A stretch of DNA of 64,000 nucleotides. It comes from Roseobacter cerasinus. GTDB taxonomy: Bacteria; Pseudomonadota; Alphaproteobacteria; Rhodobacterales; Rhodobacteraceae. The position numbers were made by a program, and so were the translations under genes. Below the pieces are notes generated by a model. That model was given only the letters and a program-made list of their open reading frames with translations. It did not search any database and was not told where the DNA came from. This document shows, one piece after another, positions 1 to 6,708 of the stretch (positions are counted from its first letter, which is position 1; each line of letters begins with the position of its first letter). The stretch lies in contig NZ_BLIV01000004.1 in the NCBI RefSeq assembly GCF_009811755.1, positions 1-64,000 on the forward strand, in the 5' to 3' direction.

Positions 1-94
1 ACAATCATCACCCCCCACACTCGAGCCTCGACGGGCTCGCCCCACGGGAGTATCACAGACGGTCAAGAGAGGACCAAACCCTGAACAGAGCTAA

Positions 95-220
95 CTAATA
101 AACGCGGACTTCAAGGGCAGCAGGTCATCACCAACCGCCAGTGCGACGATGATGGACGGTAACGCGGCAGTAGCCGTGTCGCAGGACGCTGAACTGGATG
201 TCGGCTGGGAAGAATTCTAG
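95..220 (+). pseudogene. possible 3' remnant of a methyl-accepting chemotaxis protein (WEEF tail)
   Basis: The plus strand reads an open stretch of 41 codons ending in DVGWEEF and a TAG stop at 218-220. A C-terminal x-W-x-x-F pentapeptide after a flexible linker is typical of chemoreceptor tails that bind CheR/CheB, and WEEF is common in alphaproteobacteria. The same frame is closed by a TAA at 92-94, and no receptor-like sequence (helical hairpin) is seen in any frame of bases 1-94. If real, this is a truncated or frameshifted tail. It could also be chance. It is convergent with rpmE. Confidence 0.3.
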
Positions 221-263
221 CCTGCAAGCCTGGCTTCCCATTTTTATGGATCCGACCAAAATC

Positions 264-299
264 AAAAAAAGCCACCCCTGGAAACCGGGGTGGCTTTTT
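264..299 (-). terminator. rho-independent terminator of the rpmE operon
   Basis: The 8-bp arms GCCACCCC (271-278) and GGGGTGGC (287-294) enclose an 8-nt loop. An A-run at 264-270 lies on one side and a T-run at 295-299 on the other, so it can act in both directions. It sits 20 bases past the rpmE stop and read on the minus strand ends in seven U. Confidence 0.9.
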
Positions 300-318
300 C
301 TTGTGATTGTGGTTTGCT

Positions 319-540
319 TTAGAAGCCCAAGCCAGCGTATTTGTTCTTGAATTTTGAGACACGACCGCCGGTGTCCATAAGGCGCGACGAGCCGCCTGTC
401 CATGCCGGGTGCACGGACGGGTCGATATCAAGCGACAGTTGGTCGCCTTCTTTGCCCCAGGTAGATTTCATTTGCACGACGGTGCCATCGGTCATCTTGA
501 CGTCGATGATGTGATATTCGGGATGTGTATCGGCTTTCAT
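319..540 (-). CDS. rpmE: 50S ribosomal protein L31 (type B-like, zinc-independent)
   Basis: The gene encodes 73 aa starting [10 protein letters not shown], a large-subunit ribosomal protein. The HPEY start and the HPAWTG segment near residue 44 are family hallmarks. The zinc-binding CxxC of zinc-type L31 is absent, so this copy should not need zinc. The ATG at 538-540 has an AGGAGT ribosome-binding site. It is the last gene of the minus-strand ribosomal cluster, 11 bp after rplS, and is followed by the terminator at 264-299. Confidence 0.95.
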   Translation of the reverse strand: MKADTHPEYHIIDVKMTDGTVVQMKSTWGKEGDQLSLDIDPSVHPAWTGGSSRLMDTGGRVSKFKNKYAGLGF

Positions 541-551
541 CGGTCGACTCC

Positions 552-935
552 TTACGCCTGCGCACCAGCTTTGGGCTTGTAGTTGGAATTCTCTGTGATC
601 CGCGCCGATTTGCCACGGCGGCTGCGCAGATAGTAGAGCTTGGCGCGGCGCACGCGGCCGCGGCGAACAACAGTTATGCTGTCGATATTCGTCGAGTGCA
701 GTGGGAACACGCGCTCCACGCCCTCGCCGAAAGAAATTTTCCGAACGGTGAATGACCCGGCAATGCCCGATCCGTTGTTCCGAGCGATGCAAACACCTTC
801 GTAATTCTGCACCCGGGTCCGCGTCCCCTCGGTCACTTTAAAGCCAACGCGAACGGTGTCGCCGGCGCGAAAATCGGGGATGTCTTTCCCCAAAGCGGCA
901 ATTTGTTCCGCTTCAATCTCTGCAATCAGATCCAT
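552..935 (-). CDS. rplS: 50S ribosomal protein L19
   Basis: The gene encodes 127 aa. The start [11 protein letters not shown] at 933-935 was chosen because AGGAGT lies just upstream and L19 normally begins here; an open frame runs further up but is not family-like. The body has the [13 protein letters not shown] and [12 protein letters not shown] segments and a C-terminal [13 protein letters not shown] typical of L19, which sits at the 30S-50S interface. It is co-transcribed with rpmE. Confidence 0.96.
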   Translation of the reverse strand: MDLIAEIEAEQIAALGKDIPDFRAGDTVRVGFKVTEGTRTRVQNYEGVCIARNNGSGIAGSFTVRKISFGEGVERVFPLHSTNIDSITVVRRGRVRRAKLYYLRSRRGKSARITENSNYKPKAGAQA

Positions 936-1362
936 CTGATCGACTCCTATGTTGCTCGTGGTTGCTCCACGAAGGTTATGCCGCGTCGCAGAGCTTCCGG
1001 TCTGTGGTCGGGTTCGCTTGCTGCGCCCGCCGGGAGAATTCACACGCCTTTGCTTTTGCTCATGTGGTGGTGCCGCTCAGCAAAACCGCCACATAAAGCT
1101 AGCCCGGAGCCGCTACGCGAGTCCAAGCTGGGATCGTATATGCGGGAAAACGATTGGGATCAAGAGGCCGTTGCAGGCAGGGCGAGGCTGTTGCCCTACT
1201 GCCCGATCGCATCGTGCGGGTCTGCTCATCAGGTGACATAAATGGCAGTATTGCTGGCCGCGTTTTGCGACAGGTCGGACGTGTTTCTCCTGGCAAGAGG
1301 AGTTGTCGCAACCAGCCGCCTAGGTCTCCCGTCCGGCACAAGCAATGATGGGTGCGGTACGA
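936..1362. other. 427-bp gene-free spacer between trmD and rplS
   Basis: I see no convincing gene in this spacer. Short open frames exist on both strands, but they lack ribosome-binding sites and recognizable sequence. The spacer is unusually long for this cluster, so it probably carries a separate promoter or leader for rplS-rpmE. I could not identify a clear -35/-10 pair, and a leader binding a ribosomal protein cannot be judged by eye. Confidence 0.4.
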
Positions 1363-2154
1363 TCAGTCGTCGCGTTCGTATTTCGACCAAAGATCTGGCC
1401 GGCGCGCTTGCGTCAGCGCTTTGGATTGCGCCGTGCGCCAATTTGCAATCTCGCCGTGGTGCCCGGAGAGCAGCACCTGTGGGATCTCTCGGTTCTCCCA
1501 TATCGTCGGACGTGTATAGTGCGGATGTTCGAGCAGTCCGTTTGCGTGGCTCTCCTCGGCCGTACTGTCCGCGTTGCCCAAAACGCCTGGTCGCAGGCGG
1601 ATGGTTGCGTCCAACAGAGCCTGAGCGGCCAATTCGCCCCCCGTCATTACAAAGTCGCCAAGCGAGACCTCGGTGACCTGAAAGTGCTCAAGCACGCGCT
1701 CATCGACACCCTCAAAACGACCGCAGAGCAAAGTGACACCGTCGCAGCGTGCCAGATCGCGCGCCATTGTCTGATCGAACGGCCGCCCCCGCGGCGACAT
1801 GTAGAGAACCGGCCAACGCCCCTGCGCATGGCGCTGTGCGTCGGTCAAGGCTGGGCCCACCACATCGGCGCGCAGGACCATGCCCGCACCGCCCCCAGCT
1901 GGTGTATCATCCACACTGCGATGCTTGCCAATACCGAACTGGCGCAGGTCGTGGGTGTGCAATTGCCAGCGTCCCTCGGTTAGCGCTTTGCCAGTCAGCG
2001 ACAGCCCCAGCACCCCCGGAAACGCCTCGGGAAACAATGTGACAACCCGGGCTTGCCAGGCGCGGGCCAGCGTTTCGTTCTCCTCCATCAGCGAGCGCGG
2101 AGTGAGCGTGGGCCGGATGCTCTTGCGTCCATGGCTCTTCGGCGCGTCGGCCAT
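1363..2154 (-). CDS. trmD: tRNA (guanine-N1-)-methyltransferase
   Basis: The gene encodes 263 aa and methylates G37 of tRNAs using S-adenosylmethionine, which prevents frameshifting. The trefoil-knot methyltransferase motifs are present: YMSPRGRPFDQ (about 118-128), LLCGRFEGVDER (142-153), GDFVMTGGELA (166-176) and LLEHPHYTRP (207-216). About 33 residues precede the usual start (VVTLFPEAF here corresponds to the E. coli N-terminus), an extension I recall from other Rhodobacteraceae. It starts one base after the rimM stop, so the two are translationally coupled. Confidence 0.96.
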   Translation of the reverse strand: MADAPKSHGRKSIRPTLTPRSLMEENETLARAWQARVVTLFPEAFPGVLGLSLTGKALTEGRWQLHTHDLRQFGIGKHRSVDDTPAGGGAGMVLRADVVGPALTDAQRHAQGRWPVLYMSPRGRPFDQTMARDLARCDGVTLLCGRFEGVDERVLEHFQVTEVSLGDFVMTGGELAAQALLDATIRLRPGVLGNADSTAEESHANGLLEHPHYTRPTIWENREIPQVLLSGHHGEIANWRTAQSKALTQARRPDLWSKYERDD

Positions 2155-2155
2155 G

Positions 2156-2662
2156 TCAGAAAAGCCCCTCAGGCGGGTCCGCGATGATACGGCCCGCAGT
2201 CAGGTCAACGGTTGGCACCGCCGCCAGCGTGAAGGGCAGCAACACGGTCTCGGATGAGCCGGGCCGCTGCACCTCCAGAATGTCTCCGGCCCCGTGATCC
2301 ATCACGGATTTCACACGACCCAACGCGGTGCCTCCCGTGTCGAGAACCTCAAGCCCGACAAGATCGGCGTGATAATATTCGTCATCCGGCAGGGCGGGCA
2401 GTTGATCACGGTCCGCAAAAAGCTGTGTGCCCTTGAGCGCGTCTGCGTCTTCCTTGGTGGCGACCTCTGCGATACGTGCAACAAACCCGTTCTTGATTGG
2501 GCGGATCAAGGCGAGGTGGAAGATCCTTTCGCCGCTTTCGGTGGTCAGCGGCACGTATGTTTCGATGTCCTCAGGCACGGCGCAAAAGCTTTTGATGCGA
2601 AGCTCACCGCGCACACCGTAGGCGCCGCCGATAGCGCCGACACAGACCTTCTCCGCACTCAT
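2156..2662 (-). CDS. rimM: 16S rRNA processing protein RimM
   Basis: The gene encodes 168 aa. RimM binds S19 and assists maturation of the 30S head. The N-terminal beta-barrel has the [18 protein letters not shown] segment. The C-terminal PRC-barrel is marked by the [11 protein letters not shown] and GAGDILEV segments. The ATG at 2660-2662 has GTGGAGGA immediately upstream. The start overlaps by 4 bases (ATGA) the stop of a small upstream gene, and the stop lies 1 base before trmD. Confidence 0.96.
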   Translation of the reverse strand: MSAEKVCVGAIGGAYGVRGELRIKSFCAVPEDIETYVPLTTESGERIFHLALIRPIKNGFVARIAEVATKEDADALKGTQLFADRDQLPALPDDEYYHADLVGLEVLDTGGTALGRVKSVMDHGAGDILEVQRPGSSETVLLPFTLAAVPTVDLTAGRIIADPPEGLF

Positions 2663-2802
2663 TCCTCCACTCCTATGCAGAGACCTTCAGATAGTGTGCC
2701 GCCACGATCAAGGCAGCTGTCCCGATGGTTGGCCCGCTCCACGAAGAGCCCGGCGAGAAATGCCAATAGCAGCAGAAAGAGCGTGCGGATCGGGCGCAGC
2801 AT
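2659..2802 (-). CDS. 47-aa membrane-anchored small protein between rpsP and rimM
   Basis: Reading the minus strand from the ATG at 2800-2802 gives 47 codons beginning [20 protein letters not shown], then [10 protein letters not shown] and a tail ending GLCIGVEE. It has one hydrophobic helix (about residues 7-21) and two cysteines (30 and 42) in the outer part, which suggests a periplasmic disulfide pair. Its TGA overlaps the rimM ATG. I recall small proteins of this pattern at the same place in other Rhodobacteraceae. The function is unknown. Confidence 0.75.
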   Translation of the reverse strand: MLRPIRTLFLLLLAFLAGLFVERANHRDSCLDRGGTLSEGLCIGVEE

Positions 2803-2876
2803 GAGGTTCCTTTGCCGTGGTCACACAGCGCAAACGGATGGGCCGTTCCCAAAGGATCGGCCCGTGCCAGTTTGTC

Positions 2877-3260
2877 TTACTCGGTTGCTTCTTCGGCAGG
2901 CTCTTCCGCCGGAGCAGCCGCCTCTGCCGCTTTGGCGGCTTTCTCCTCGGCACGCTCCTGGGCTTTCTTGCCGGGGGCGCCCTTCTTGGGGTTATTGCGC
3001 TCGGCCTTCTCTTTCAGGCCGGCGGCTTCCAGCATGCGGGCGACACGGTCGGTGGGCTGTGCACCCTGGCCCAGCCAGTGCTGCACGCGCTCCACGTCCA
3101 TCTTCACGCGCTCTTCGCTGTCCTTTGGCAGGAGCGGGTTGTAGGTGCCCAGTTTTTCGATGTAGCGGCCGTCGCGCGGCATGCGGCTGTCGGCCGCAAC
3201 GATCCGGTAGAAGGGGCGCTTTTTGGAGCCGCCGCGGGCAAGACGAATTTTCATAGCCAT
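2877..3260 (-). CDS. rpsP: 30S ribosomal protein S16
   Basis: The gene encodes 127 aa starting [20 protein letters not shown], the standard S16 N-terminus. The core continues with [11 protein letters not shown] and the helical [18 protein letters not shown]. About 40 residues at the C-terminus form an Ala/Glu/Lys-rich tail ([20 protein letters not shown]) that E. coli S16 lacks but alphaproteobacteria often carry. Initiation could be at either of the first two Met codons. It is followed by the 47-aa gene, rimM and trmD. Confidence 0.96.
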   Translation of the reverse strand: MAMKIRLARGGSKKRPFYRIVAADSRMPRDGRYIEKLGTYNPLLPKDSEERVKMDVERVQHWLGQGAQPTDRVARMLEAAGLKEKAERNNPKKGAPGKKAQERAEEKAAKAAEAAAPAEEPAEEATE

Positions 3261-3280
3261 GGTATGTTTCCTTTTGAATT

Positions 3281-3308
3281 GGCAGGTGGGGTGGGCTTTC
3301 AGGCCACC
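3281..3308 (-). repeat. interspersed 28-nt repeat, copy A
   Basis: On the minus strand this reads GGTGGCCTGAAAGCCCACC followed by two variable bases and ACCTGCC. It is identical over all 28 bases to copy D (29383-29410) and closely matches copies at 21312, 29336, 42576 and 42662. It lies between the chorismate mutase stop and the rpsP ribosome-binding site. No inverted partner is adjacent. Confidence 0.85.
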
Positions 3309-3605
3309 CTAGGTTTGGTGACGTTTGTGGTGCTGAATAACCTCAGCGATGATGAAGTTAAGAAACTTCTTGGCGAATTCGGGGTCGAGATCAGCCCGGT
3401 TCGCCAGATCTTCGAGCCGTTCGATCTGTTCCGCTTCTCTGGCAGGGTCGGACGGGGGAAGGTCGTGTGTGGCCTTGAGTTTCCCCACAGCCTGGGTGTG
3501 TTTGAAGCGTTCGCCCAGAGTATATACGAGGATCGCATCCAAACGGTCGATGGAGGCGCGGTGCTCTTTCAGCAGTGCGGCGGCGCGGGTGGCGGTGTCA
3601 GTCAA
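3309..3605 (-). CDS. chorismate mutase (AroQ-type, monofunctional)
   Basis: The gene encodes 98 aa and should convert chorismate to prephenate for Phe/Tyr synthesis. The all-helical AroQ pattern is visible: LLKEHRASIDRLDAILVYTLGERF, then the KLKATHDLPPSDPAREAEQ segment carrying the Lys and Arg expected at the active site. I chose the TTG at 3603-3605 because it gives the usual family length, has AGGATG upstream and overlaps the end of the GNAT gene by 8 bases. No ATG lies nearby in frame. Sitting inside the ribosomal cluster appears to be a Rhodobacteraceae habit. Confidence 0.88.
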   Translation of the reverse strand: MTDTATRAAALLKEHRASIDRLDAILVYTLGERFKHTQAVGKLKATHDLPPSDPAREAEQIERLEDLANRADLDPEFAKKFLNFIIAEVIQHHKRHQT

Positions 3606-4200
3606 TGGCCCATCCTTTTGGTTTGAACAATGGATCGGCGTAGTGGCTGATCTCCATTTCGATCCCATGCGCGAGCTGCGAGCCCGTGAGTTCGTCAGGC
3701 GCGGGGTGGCGGTAGACCGCGTGGTTTCCATCGATGGTGCCTGCGTCGTGATCCTTAACCGCGCCCAGCCGCTCTGCCAGTCGAATACTGTCGAGGTTCT
3801 TGGGGTCGATGTAGCTCACCGCCGTCTCCCAACCGAGCTTGTCGTAGAAGTGGCCGCGGACCCTGTGGGTGGCTTCGAGCGCGTAGCCCTTGCCGCCGCG
3901 ATCCGGCCAGATCACCCAGGCGATTTCGGCCTCAGGCCATTTCGCAGGCTTCCAGCCGCCCGCCATGCCGAGGGTGTCACCGCTGACCTTGTCATGGATC
4001 ATCCACATGCCGTAGCCGCGGATCTGCCAGTGGCCGATCTCAGCCGCGTAGAGCATCCAGGCCTCATAGGCATTGAGCGGCCCACCCATGAAGCGCGCGC
4101 GGTAGCTGGTGAAGGTGGCCTTGAAGTCGGGGTAGTCGTCCGGTTCCGGGCCGCGCAGGACCAGCCGGGTGGTCTCGAGGATGGGGATCTGGGTGCTCAT
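3598..4200 (-). CDS. GNAT family N-acetyltransferase 1 of 5
   Basis: The gene encodes 200 aa of RimJ/RimL-type GNAT. It has the N-terminal LETTRLVLRGPEPDD segment and the paralogue-specific block GGPLNAYEAW...IGHWQIRGYGMW (about 38-66). The acetyl-CoA loop is DRGGKGYALEA, followed by the C-terminal SIRLAERLGA. The substrate is unknown; RimL-type members modify protein N-termini, but this branch may act on small molecules. It is separated from GNAT 2 by 76 bp holding a repeat and overlaps chorismate mutase. Confidence 0.88.
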   Translation of the reverse strand: MSTQIPILETTRLVLRGPEPDDYPDFKATFTSYRARFMGGPLNAYEAWMLYAAEIGHWQIRGYGMWMIHDKVSGDTLGMAGGWKPAKWPEAEIAWVIWPDRGGKGYALEATHRVRGHFYDKLGWETAVSYIDPKNLDSIRLAERLGAVKDHDAGTIDGNHAVYRHPAPDELTGSQLAHGIEMEISHYADPLFKPKGWAID

Positions 4201-4235
4201 TGGGCGACCTCACGCCGCGTTGAGATCGTTGGCCG

Positions 4236-4267
4236 CCTCCGGCGGGCATATTTGCGGAACAATGAAG
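4236..4267 (-). repeat. short intergenic motif CCTCCGGCGG...ATATTTG
   Basis: The plus-strand read is CCTCCGGCGGGCATATTTGC then GGAACAATGAAG, between GNAT 2 and GNAT 1. A related string, CTCCCCGGGATATTTGAGG followed by CCAGAAGAA, occurs at 45187-45214. I recall very similar intergenic strings in many Rhodobacteraceae genomes. The function is unknown, and two copies are too few to define it here. Confidence 0.5.
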
Positions 4268-4276
4268 GCCAAGGTG

Positions 4277-4807
4277 TCATGCCAGACCCTCGGGGCGGGG
4301 GTGGCGGTAGACGTAGCCAGGGGTTTCGGGTTTGGGCTGTTGGGCGTGCTCGTCGAGTGTGGCGCCGAGGCGTTTGGCCAGCGCCACGGAGGCGTCGTTT
4401 CCGTGGGCGATGTAGCTGACGATGGTGGGCCAGTTCAGCACCTGCCAGGCGTGGTCGATGCAGGCTTGCGCCGCTTCAAAAGCGATGCCCTGGCCTTCGC
4501 TGGCGGCGTCGAATAGGACCCAGCCCACTTCTTTTTCGGGCCAACCCCAGGGGTACCAGTGGCCGACAATGCCGAGCGCCGCGTCGGAGCCTTTTCGGGT
4601 CACGACGAACATGCCGAAGCCGTGGATCGCCCAGTGGCCGATCTCGGTGCCAAAGAAATTCCAGGCCTGGCGCGGTGTCATCGGGCCGCCGGTGAACTGC
4701 GAGCGCTCGGTGGCATAGAAGCCCATGAAGGTGTCGGCGTCCGAGGCTTTGGGGCCGCGCAGGATCAGGCGCTCGGTCTCGAGCACGGGTGTCTGGATGA
4801 GGGTCAC
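4277..4807 (-). CDS. GNAT family N-acetyltransferase 2 of 5
   Basis: The gene encodes 176 aa. The GTG start at 4805-4807 overlaps the stop of GNAT 3 (GTGA). It shares with its neighbours the LETERLILRGP start, the GGPMTPRQAW...IGHWAIHGFGMF block and the acetyl-CoA loop EGQGIAFEAAQ. The C-terminus carries SVALAKRLGA and ends YVYRHPRPEGLA. The substrate is unknown. It is the closest relative of GNAT 1 by eye. Confidence 0.88.
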   Translation of the reverse strand: MTLIQTPVLETERLILRGPKASDADTFMGFYATERSQFTGGPMTPRQAWNFFGTEIGHWAIHGFGMFVVTRKGSDAALGIVGHWYPWGWPEKEVGWVLFDAASEGQGIAFEAAQACIDHAWQVLNWPTIVSYIAHGNDASVALAKRLGATLDEHAQQPKPETPGYVYRHPRPEGLA

Positions 4808-5361
4808 GCGCTGGGCCCTCCGGTGCCGTAGCGCCAGACCTGGGCGTTTTCGACCATGCCATCCTGCACAGCGCCAAGCCGTGTGGCGAGGTGCCGAGCG
4901 CGGGTGTTGGCGGGGTCGATGTAGCTGACCAGCGTGGTCCAGCCGAGTGTGTCAAAGGCGTGATCGCGTGCGGCGGTTGCGGCCTCGAAGGCGATGCTGT
5001 CGCCCTCAGCTTCGGGCAGCAGCAGGAAGCCGAGTTCGGGCTCCAGATCGCCTGGCTCGAAGCCCAGCAGGACGAAGCCCGCGATGTCGCCCGCGCGCCC
5101 GATGGTCCAGATGCCGTGGCCGTGCAGCAGCCAGGTGGCAGTCATCTGGGTGAAGTCGCCCCAGGCATCTTCGCGCGTCATCGGGCCGCCGAAGTAGCGG
5201 CCCCGGTCGCTGCAGGCGATGCGGGCAAAGGCGTCGAAATCCTCGACCTTGGGGGCGCGCAGCAGGAGCCGCTCGGTCACCAGCAGGGGCAGTTGGCCTT
5301 GCAACTGCAGTGCAAAGAGCGCGGCGGCGCCGGGGCGCGGGGTTTCGCAGGCGAAGCTCAC
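4804..5361 (-). CDS. GNAT family N-acetyltransferase 3 of 5
   Basis: The gene encodes 185 aa from a GTG at 5359-5361, overlapping GNAT 4 by 4 bases. After about 28 extra N-terminal residues it has the family start VTERLLLRAPKVEDFDAF. The block GGPMTREDAW...TWLLHGHGIW and an acetyl-CoA loop EGDSIAFEAATAARDHAF follow. Here GxGxA is changed to GDSIA, so cofactor contacts may differ. The C-terminal ARHLATRLGA is conserved. The substrate is unknown. Confidence 0.86.
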   Translation of the reverse strand: MSFACETPRPGAAALFALQLQGQLPLLVTERLLLRAPKVEDFDAFARIACSDRGRYFGGPMTREDAWGDFTQMTATWLLHGHGIWTIGRAGDIAGFVLLGFEPGDLEPELGFLLLPEAEGDSIAFEAATAARDHAFDTLGWTTLVSYIDPANTRARHLATRLGAVQDGMVENAQVWRYGTGGPSA

Positions 5362-5858
5362 GGCCTCACCTCGTAGCGATAGACGACGTCGTCGGCGTCA
5401 TGGGCCTTGGCCGCGGGGTCGTGGGTGCCGCCGAGCCGTTTGGCGAGCGCGATGGAGCGGGCATTGTCGCGGTGGATGTAGCTGACCAGCGAGGCGGGCG
5501 TCATGGTGGTGCGCGCATAGTCAAGCGCGAGGCGCGCGGCTTCGAACGCGATGCCTTTGCCCTCGAAGCTCTCAAGCAGGAACCAACCGAGCTCCGGTTC
5601 GGCGAAATGAGGCGGGTGGGTGATGGCGACCTGGCCCGCGACCTGGCCCCCGATCTCGATGCCCCAGCCGCCCATGCCGGTCAGCGGCCAAGAACCAACC
5701 TCGGAGGCGAAGCCGTACCACAGGTGTGTCCGGTTACTCGGGCGGTCCATGAACGCAGCACGCGGGCTTTGGTAGAAGGCCCAGAAGGCCTCCATATCGT
5801 CGATCACATGCGGGCGCAGGCGCAGGCCATCGCCGGTGAGGGTGGGGGCCGTGGTCAT
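5358..5858 (-). CDS. GNAT family N-acetyltransferase 4 of 5
   Basis: The gene encodes 166 aa, with an ATG at 5856-5858 overlapping the stop of GNAT 5 (ATGA). It is the most divergent in the shared block: DRPSNRTHLW...VGSWPLTGMGGW instead of GGPM...GHW. It keeps the acetyl-CoA loop FEGKGIAFEAARLALDYA and the C-terminal RSIALAKRLGG. It belongs to the same family as its neighbours, with an altered substrate-side sequence suggesting a different acceptor. Confidence 0.86.
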   Translation of the reverse strand: MTTAPTLTGDGLRLRPHVIDDMEAFWAFYQSPRAAFMDRPSNRTHLWYGFASEVGSWPLTGMGGWGIEIGGQVAGQVAITHPPHFAEPELGWFLLESFEGKGIAFEAARLALDYARTTMTPASLVSYIHRDNARSIALAKRLGGTHDPAAKAHDADDVVYRYEVRP

Positions 5859-6367
5859 GCGCAGACCTCGGCCGTCAGGCGGTAGGTGAGGCAGCCGGGG
5901 TACCAGGCGGGGGCGGCGGCGTCGGTCTTGCGGGCGCCGACTTTCTCGGCGATCCGGTGGGAGCCGATGTTGTCGGGCTGCACGAGCACCAGCAGGTCGG
6001 GCCAGCCGAGGTCATTGAAGAGGTGGGATGTGACGGCTAGGGCGGCTTCTGTGGCGAGGCCCTGGCCCTCGAAGGCGCCCTCCCAGAGGGTCCAGGTCAT
6101 CTCGGGCGGGGTGCCTGTGACGGCGGCGAGCGGGCCAACATGGCCGATGGGCTGGCCCTCGTGCTCCATCACGTAGCGCCCGAAGCCGCGCAGGGTCCAG
6201 TGACCGATCATGGCGGCGAATTTGTCGAAGGCCTGCTGTGCCGTGAAGGGCCCGCGCACAAACCGCGACCGGTCGCTGGCGCAATAGCTCGTGTAGGCGG
6301 GCAGGTCGGCCGCCTGGGGCATGCGCAGCGTCAGACGCGCCGTGGTGAGGGTGCGGGCGGCCTGCAT
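5855..6367 (-). CDS. GNAT family N-acetyltransferase 5 of 5
   Basis: The gene encodes 170 aa from MQAARTLTTARLTLRMP. The start at 6365-6367 shares one base with the TAA of the NIPSNAP gene, so I reject the longer open frame that runs into that gene. It has the RGPFTAQQAF...IGHWTLRGFGRY block, the acetyl-CoA loop FEGQGLATEAALAV and the C-terminal SHRIAEKVGA. It is the first of five overlapping paralogues in the direction of transcription. Confidence 0.87.
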   Translation of the reverse strand: MQAARTLTTARLTLRMPQAADLPAYTSYCASDRSRFVRGPFTAQQAFDKFAAMIGHWTLRGFGRYVMEHEGQPIGHVGPLAAVTGTPPEMTWTLWEGAFEGQGLATEAALAVTSHLFNDLGWPDLLVLVQPDNIGSHRIAEKVGARKTDAAAPAWYPGCLTYRLTAEVCA

Positions 6368-6702
6368 TACATGAGGCCCAACTCGGCGGGTGTTTTGCCG
6401 TCGAGTACGGGTCGCGTGAAGGAGCGGTCGTAGCGCCGGATGCACTGGGTTTCGGTGGCGAAGGCGTAGGCGGCCAGGCACTCGGCGTCTTCCCACATGC
6501 GGGCGCGGTAGTCTTCGTAGGCGGCGAGGGAAGGGAAGGAGAAGTGGCAATAGGCGATGTCGTTCGGCCCTTCATGCGGCATGTGATAGCCGTGATGGGT
6601 GCCGCCCATGGCTGGAATTTTGTAGAGCCAGAACCGGGCATAGCGCTCGAAAGCGTCCAGCTTGGCCGGGTCGATCTCGTATCGGACGGTGCAGGTGATC
6701 AT
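6367..6702 (-). CDS. NIPSNAP family protein
   Basis: The gene encodes 111 aa, a ferredoxin-like alpha/beta barrel domain of the NIPSNAP type: MITCTVRYEIDPAKLDAFE, then the GGTHHGYHMPHEGPNDIAY loop and YEDYRARM. Bacterial members are small cytosolic proteins of unknown activity related to dimeric alpha/beta barrels. It lies 6 bp after ffh and is joined to the GNAT series by a one-base overlap, so it is probably in the same transcript. Confidence 0.85.
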   Translation of the reverse strand: MITCTVRYEIDPAKLDAFERYARFWLYKIPAMGGTHHGYHMPHEGPNDIAYCHFSFPSLAAYEDYRARMWEDAECLAAYAFATETQCIRRYDRSFTRPVLDGKTPAELGLM

Positions 6703-6708
6703 GGCGGC

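Noticed and set aside
1242-1676. 144-codon plus-strand frame in the trmD-rplS spacer
   Set aside because: It runs into the antisense of trmD and lacks a ribosome-binding site.
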